A stretch of DNA of 64,000 nt from Gorsachius magnificus (taxonomy: Eukaryota > Chordata > Aves > Pelecaniformes > Ardeidae): assembly GCA_034008185.1 (NCBI GenBank), contig CM067085.1, forward strand, positions 56,464,602-56,528,601. Reading direction: 5' to 3'. Below the pieces are notes generated by a model, which searched no databases, was not told where the DNA came from, and saw only the letters and a list, made by a program, of their open reading frames with translations. This document shows positions 60,601 to 64,000 of the stretch, in pieces. Both the position numbers and the translations under genes were made by a program. Each line of letters begins with the position of its first letter. Within the stretch, counting starts at the first letter, position 1.

Positions 60601-63600
60601 GAGCTACTTAAACAAGAAAAGACAGATGTTGTCCTTGGACTCTATGGGAAATGCTGAAGGTGTAAAGAAGTAGAAAATCAACAGTTAAAGCTTCTATACA
60701 GTGGTGAGTTGACATGTTAAGCTGTCCTGTCGGACAGACAGTTAAATTGCGCTGCTACCGCATCCAGTTCGAGACTCCTGCATCCCACCATGCTGGAGAG
60801 CGATCCGCTCAACAGATGCTAAAGTTACAGGGCAAGAAACAAACACATAACTTCAGTGCCATGGCTGTTTGACTCCATGCATGGTACATGGAGATTTCAT
60901 CAGACAAATTGTTTCTGCCATGGTGTGGAGTTGCGTGCTGTGGTGTTTCATAAGACACGAAGCCCTCAGAGCAGATGGAAACAGGAGGCAGCCCAGGGAA
61001 TAGAGTCCAGCTGGGGGAAAAAAACCAGCGTGACCCCTTCCCTCTGAAAATGCCTACACTTACAAAAATGAAACCCTAAGAAATAATTGTCATTAAGAAG
61101 TGAAGCCATTAATCATCTCATTGGGTTGTATAATTGAAAAACTACTGAAACTGTGGAAACCATTCCCTTTTCGTTGAGTGTTGTGCCTCTGGGTGAATAT
61201 TTCTGGGTGCTATTTATAGACTTGAATGCTGTTTGTATGGCAGAGCATTTGATAAAAGAATCCACCTTTAAATAACCACTGGGGTTACAGAGGAGACCAT
61301 TTTGGTTGGCTAACAAGCCTCAGTGCGGCACTGGGAACACTGAATTACAGGACAAGGGGGGCACTTGTTAAGTGCCCCTTCTCTCTCTCTCTCCTGTCTA
61401 TGCTAACCTAGATATGTCACTTTCTTATTCCTTTCATGCAAATCTATTACACTCAACAGCAAAATCCGGTCCTTTACAGAAAATTAAAGTCTAGCTGACA
61501 TTGCCTTCATCCTGACCTCAGTGCCCAGCTCCATGTGCTGCTCCAGCAGCATATGACAAAAGCAATGCAATTTATAGGATATCGCATTTTGCCAGATGAA
61601 CGCTTTGGGTCTGATCTATATTTTCATGCAAAAGATTTCAGTGTCTGTCTGCAACCATCTGCCTTCTGCCTCTCCGTACGAGCCCCCAAACAGGCAAAGG
61701 ATTGATTCATTTTGCTCCTCTATTCCAGCTTCTCATTTTAGCTGATTTTATTTCTGACTCTCCACACCCCAGTTAACAGGAACGTACCATGAGGGCAGGG
61801 CTTGCTCTGCTATTACTGTTTCTGGCTGCTAAGTGGTGCTAAAGGGTAAAGTTTAGACTAAGCGCACTGCTCTTCTGGCAGAGATTTAAGGGCACCATTT
61901 CATTTTCACAGTACTCTCCCTCCCCATGGGATAGTGATGGGAGATTGCTAAATTTGCCCTCAAAACCAGGTGTCCCAAGTGGTAGGGTAGACTGCCTCGG
62001 ATATTAACTTAATGGTACAATAATATAGAGAACCCACATGTGACTTTGCCTTAAAAAATATTGGGAGTTCTTCTTGTCCTTCTATGGTCATAAGTTGAAT
62101 GATACTCAATTTTTAGAATGTACTCTGGTAGGAACAGCCGCAGCAATTCTGACTCCCACAAATCTCTGTGAGGCTGAGATCTTTTTCTTCTTCCTTAAGG
62201 AAAAGAGACTTGGCATTTGTATCTCCTGCCTCTGTACCTGCTGGGACAGTCTGGTTTCTGTCTGTCTGTCCCTGCTCTTCTCAGCATGGACACCTCCACC
62301 TGCCACCCTCCCCAGCCAGCAGCCTGGGATTTGTGGCAAGCACAGGTGACAGCACCAGCCTGACCGTGCTCTCTCCTGGTACTGCAACACCATCTTCCAG
62401 TAGCACATCCCACTTCATAACACAAGGGGAAAAAAACAGAACCTAAAATCCAGACCTGAAAAATATAACATCAAAAAATGGCACCTCTTCAATTACTTTG
62501 CTTTTCTACCACGGCTGCTCTCTGGCATCTCTAGTCTCTCCCCATGTTTTATCTTCATCACAGGCTTTTATGATCAGGGAACTGGGTTCTTCCTGTCCAT
62601 AAAGCTCCCTCTCATTAAACAAACTCCACTAATACTTAGAATCTAATAGAGGTGAGGGCATGTTAGAAAATAGTTTTCAGACGCTTGGTCAGACACAAGC
62701 TATGCACACTGTTAAGGGGACACATACATATAAAAGTAATGGGAAACAAACGTTCTCATGCATAGTAATTATAACGGCATTTCAGTGTGACCTTTCTTCC
62801 CAAATTCGCTTATTTCTAGGATTTTCAGCTGGGTTTTCCCAAGTGTGCCCTATTCCTCCTAATCGGAAGGACATATCTGCTTTGTATTTTGGCAGAGATA
62901 ACAAGCCGTGCTTGTGATGTGAGTCAGCAAATATACTTCTTACATTTCTGGAGGGCTTAGATTTCTGCTGAGAGGTGAGCTTATGGGGTAATGCTGGCCC
63001 CTTACGATGACTAGCAAATCCTGCCCTCCCATTTTGATGCGACACCCTAACGCAGCCTTCTCTATTTTTCAGACAGTACGTAGAGGTTATACTGCCTCCA
63101 GTGTAACAAACTCTTCTGTCAACCACAAAAAAATCTCCTGCAGGAGTCAGGTCCCCTAAATGGCATTACTTCACAGAAGTGACTATATGAGCAGCTCTCC
63201 GAAATGTGACCTATGCCCACGCTGTGAAGGAGGCTTGTAAGCCTTTGTGCCGCAGTTGACACCCGATGCTTCCAGCCACGTCATTTGGTACTGACATGCT
63301 GCCCATGGCCTCACCTGGGTTTTCCATCTTGTCACAGATGCCACACACTGGAATATTTTTTCCTTTATTCTATTCCAAAGAAAAGTGTGTGGTTTAGCTT
63401 TTCTTTGGTGAAATTTTTCAAACTGAAAACATATTGTGGTATAAACGCTGGCCTTCCCAGACCTGCTGGCAGGTAGTAAAGGTACATCCATCTAATTAAC
63501 ACCTGTCTCCATCCCCTCGGATGGGCAGTCATCGGTCTTTTGTTTCATTTGACAAAGCAGTGGTACTGCACATAGAGTCCGTACACAGCAGAACTTGATT

Positions 63601-63943
63601 TTCTATTATGTTACTCATAGTGAAAAATGCAAATGCTTAGCTGTTGTCTTGGCAGCCAGGATGGCTTTCACAGCATTCAGATAACCCAAACACCCTGCAC
63701 CCAGCAGTTCCAGGAGAAGATGAGACTGCAGAAGGGCCTTCCCTGGCTGGCTCTGGCAGTGGATCAGCACCGGCGCATGTTTCTACCACTGGCTTCCCAC
63801 TCAGCCACATCCCCTAGCTGGGCACAATCCCTGCCGCAGGGAAGTCCCGTTTTAGGCATGTGAGCCATGCAGTCTTGGGAAGAACTCTTTCTATCCCTTT
63901 CAGAGTTAGCACTCCCCTCAGCTCTGCAATGACTGGTACTTAC
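57609..63943 (-). other. TNNI3K: TNNI3K intron between the last third and second exons
   Basis: About 6.3 kb. It holds a CR1 3'-end fragment at 57773-57880. A C-rich stretch lies at about 59400-59525. No further exon or RNA gene was recognised on either strand. Confidence 0.65.
57773..57880 (-). mobile_element. CR1 3'-end fragment
   Basis: AATCATAGAATCATAGAATC octamer tail followed by 'ggttggaaaagacctttaa' and 'ccatcccaccactaaac': reverse complement of the CR1 3' end. About 105 bases, well preserved, strongly 5'-truncated. It inserted about 165 bases upstream (in TNNI3K sense) of the penultimate exon. Confidence 0.95.
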
Positions 63944-64000
63944 CTCTGTGACCAGACAGCATAAGCTCGTGCATTCAAGGCATATTCCAACTCAAACCGA
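63944..64000 (-). CDS. TNNI3K: TNNI3K exon, third from the end (cut by the window edge)
   Basis: On the - strand, donor GTAAGT at the low end. The visible part encodes RFELEYALNARAYAVWSQ and two bases of a Ser codon completed by the next exon. Human TNNI3K has RFELEYALNARSYAALSQS. The upstream part, and the kinase domain further on, lie outside the window. Confidence 0.96.

Overview
The window is nuclear DNA from a vertebrate, almost certainly a bird. The repeats that can be recognised are CR1 LINE pieces with the avian-type 3' tail. The genes are split into short exons with GT-AG borders, one promoter is a compact CpG island, and the introns are small for the gene content.

The + strand carries one almost complete gene that I read as ERICH3 (glutamate-rich protein 3, formerly C1orf173), from a start codon at 2414 to a stop at 43350. 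Seventeen coding exons can be placed. Exons 1-15 join in one open frame, and every splice phase agrees. The N-terminal part, the cysteine-containing DUF4590 region (exons 9-11) and the acidic regions match the family. Total coding length would be about 1,535 codons, close to the roughly 1,530 of human ERICH3. The promoter is a CpG island (about 2200-2760) with a CCAAT box and a near-consensus RFX/X-box, which fits a gene linked to cilia. A 105-base exon with an IQ-like calmodulin-binding motif sits between the exons that are directly joined in the human protein as I know it.

Exon 16 (40789-42789) is an extremely G-rich, Glu-rich exon of about 2 kb. Its reading frame cannot be followed without interruption. 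Coding-like sequence switches between all three frames at or near long G runs (G14, G8, G7, G10, G18), with in-frame stops at 41145-41147 and 42295-42297. The last coding exon (43279-43350) and a poly(A) signal at 44171 follow.

The right part carries the tail of a convergent gene on the - strand: three exons of the C-terminus of TNNI3K (cardiac troponin I-interacting kinase), at 63944-64000 (cut by the window edge), 57529-57608 and 52260-52336. They splice in phase and end in the conserved Ser-rich C-terminus. ERICH3 and TNNI3K are therefore tail to tail about 9 kb apart, as in mammals. I found no leucine-rich-repeat exons for LRRC53, which lies between or over these genes in mammals. An open C-terminal-looking reading frame at 50359-50666 (- strand) could be an alternative last exon.

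The rest is intron or intergenic DNA with seven CR1 pieces (one of 1 kb with reverse transcriptase motifs and an internal deletion), one doubtful degraded CR1 piece, a few short duplications and homopolymers. I saw no tRNA, rRNA, CRISPR array or bacterial-type feature.
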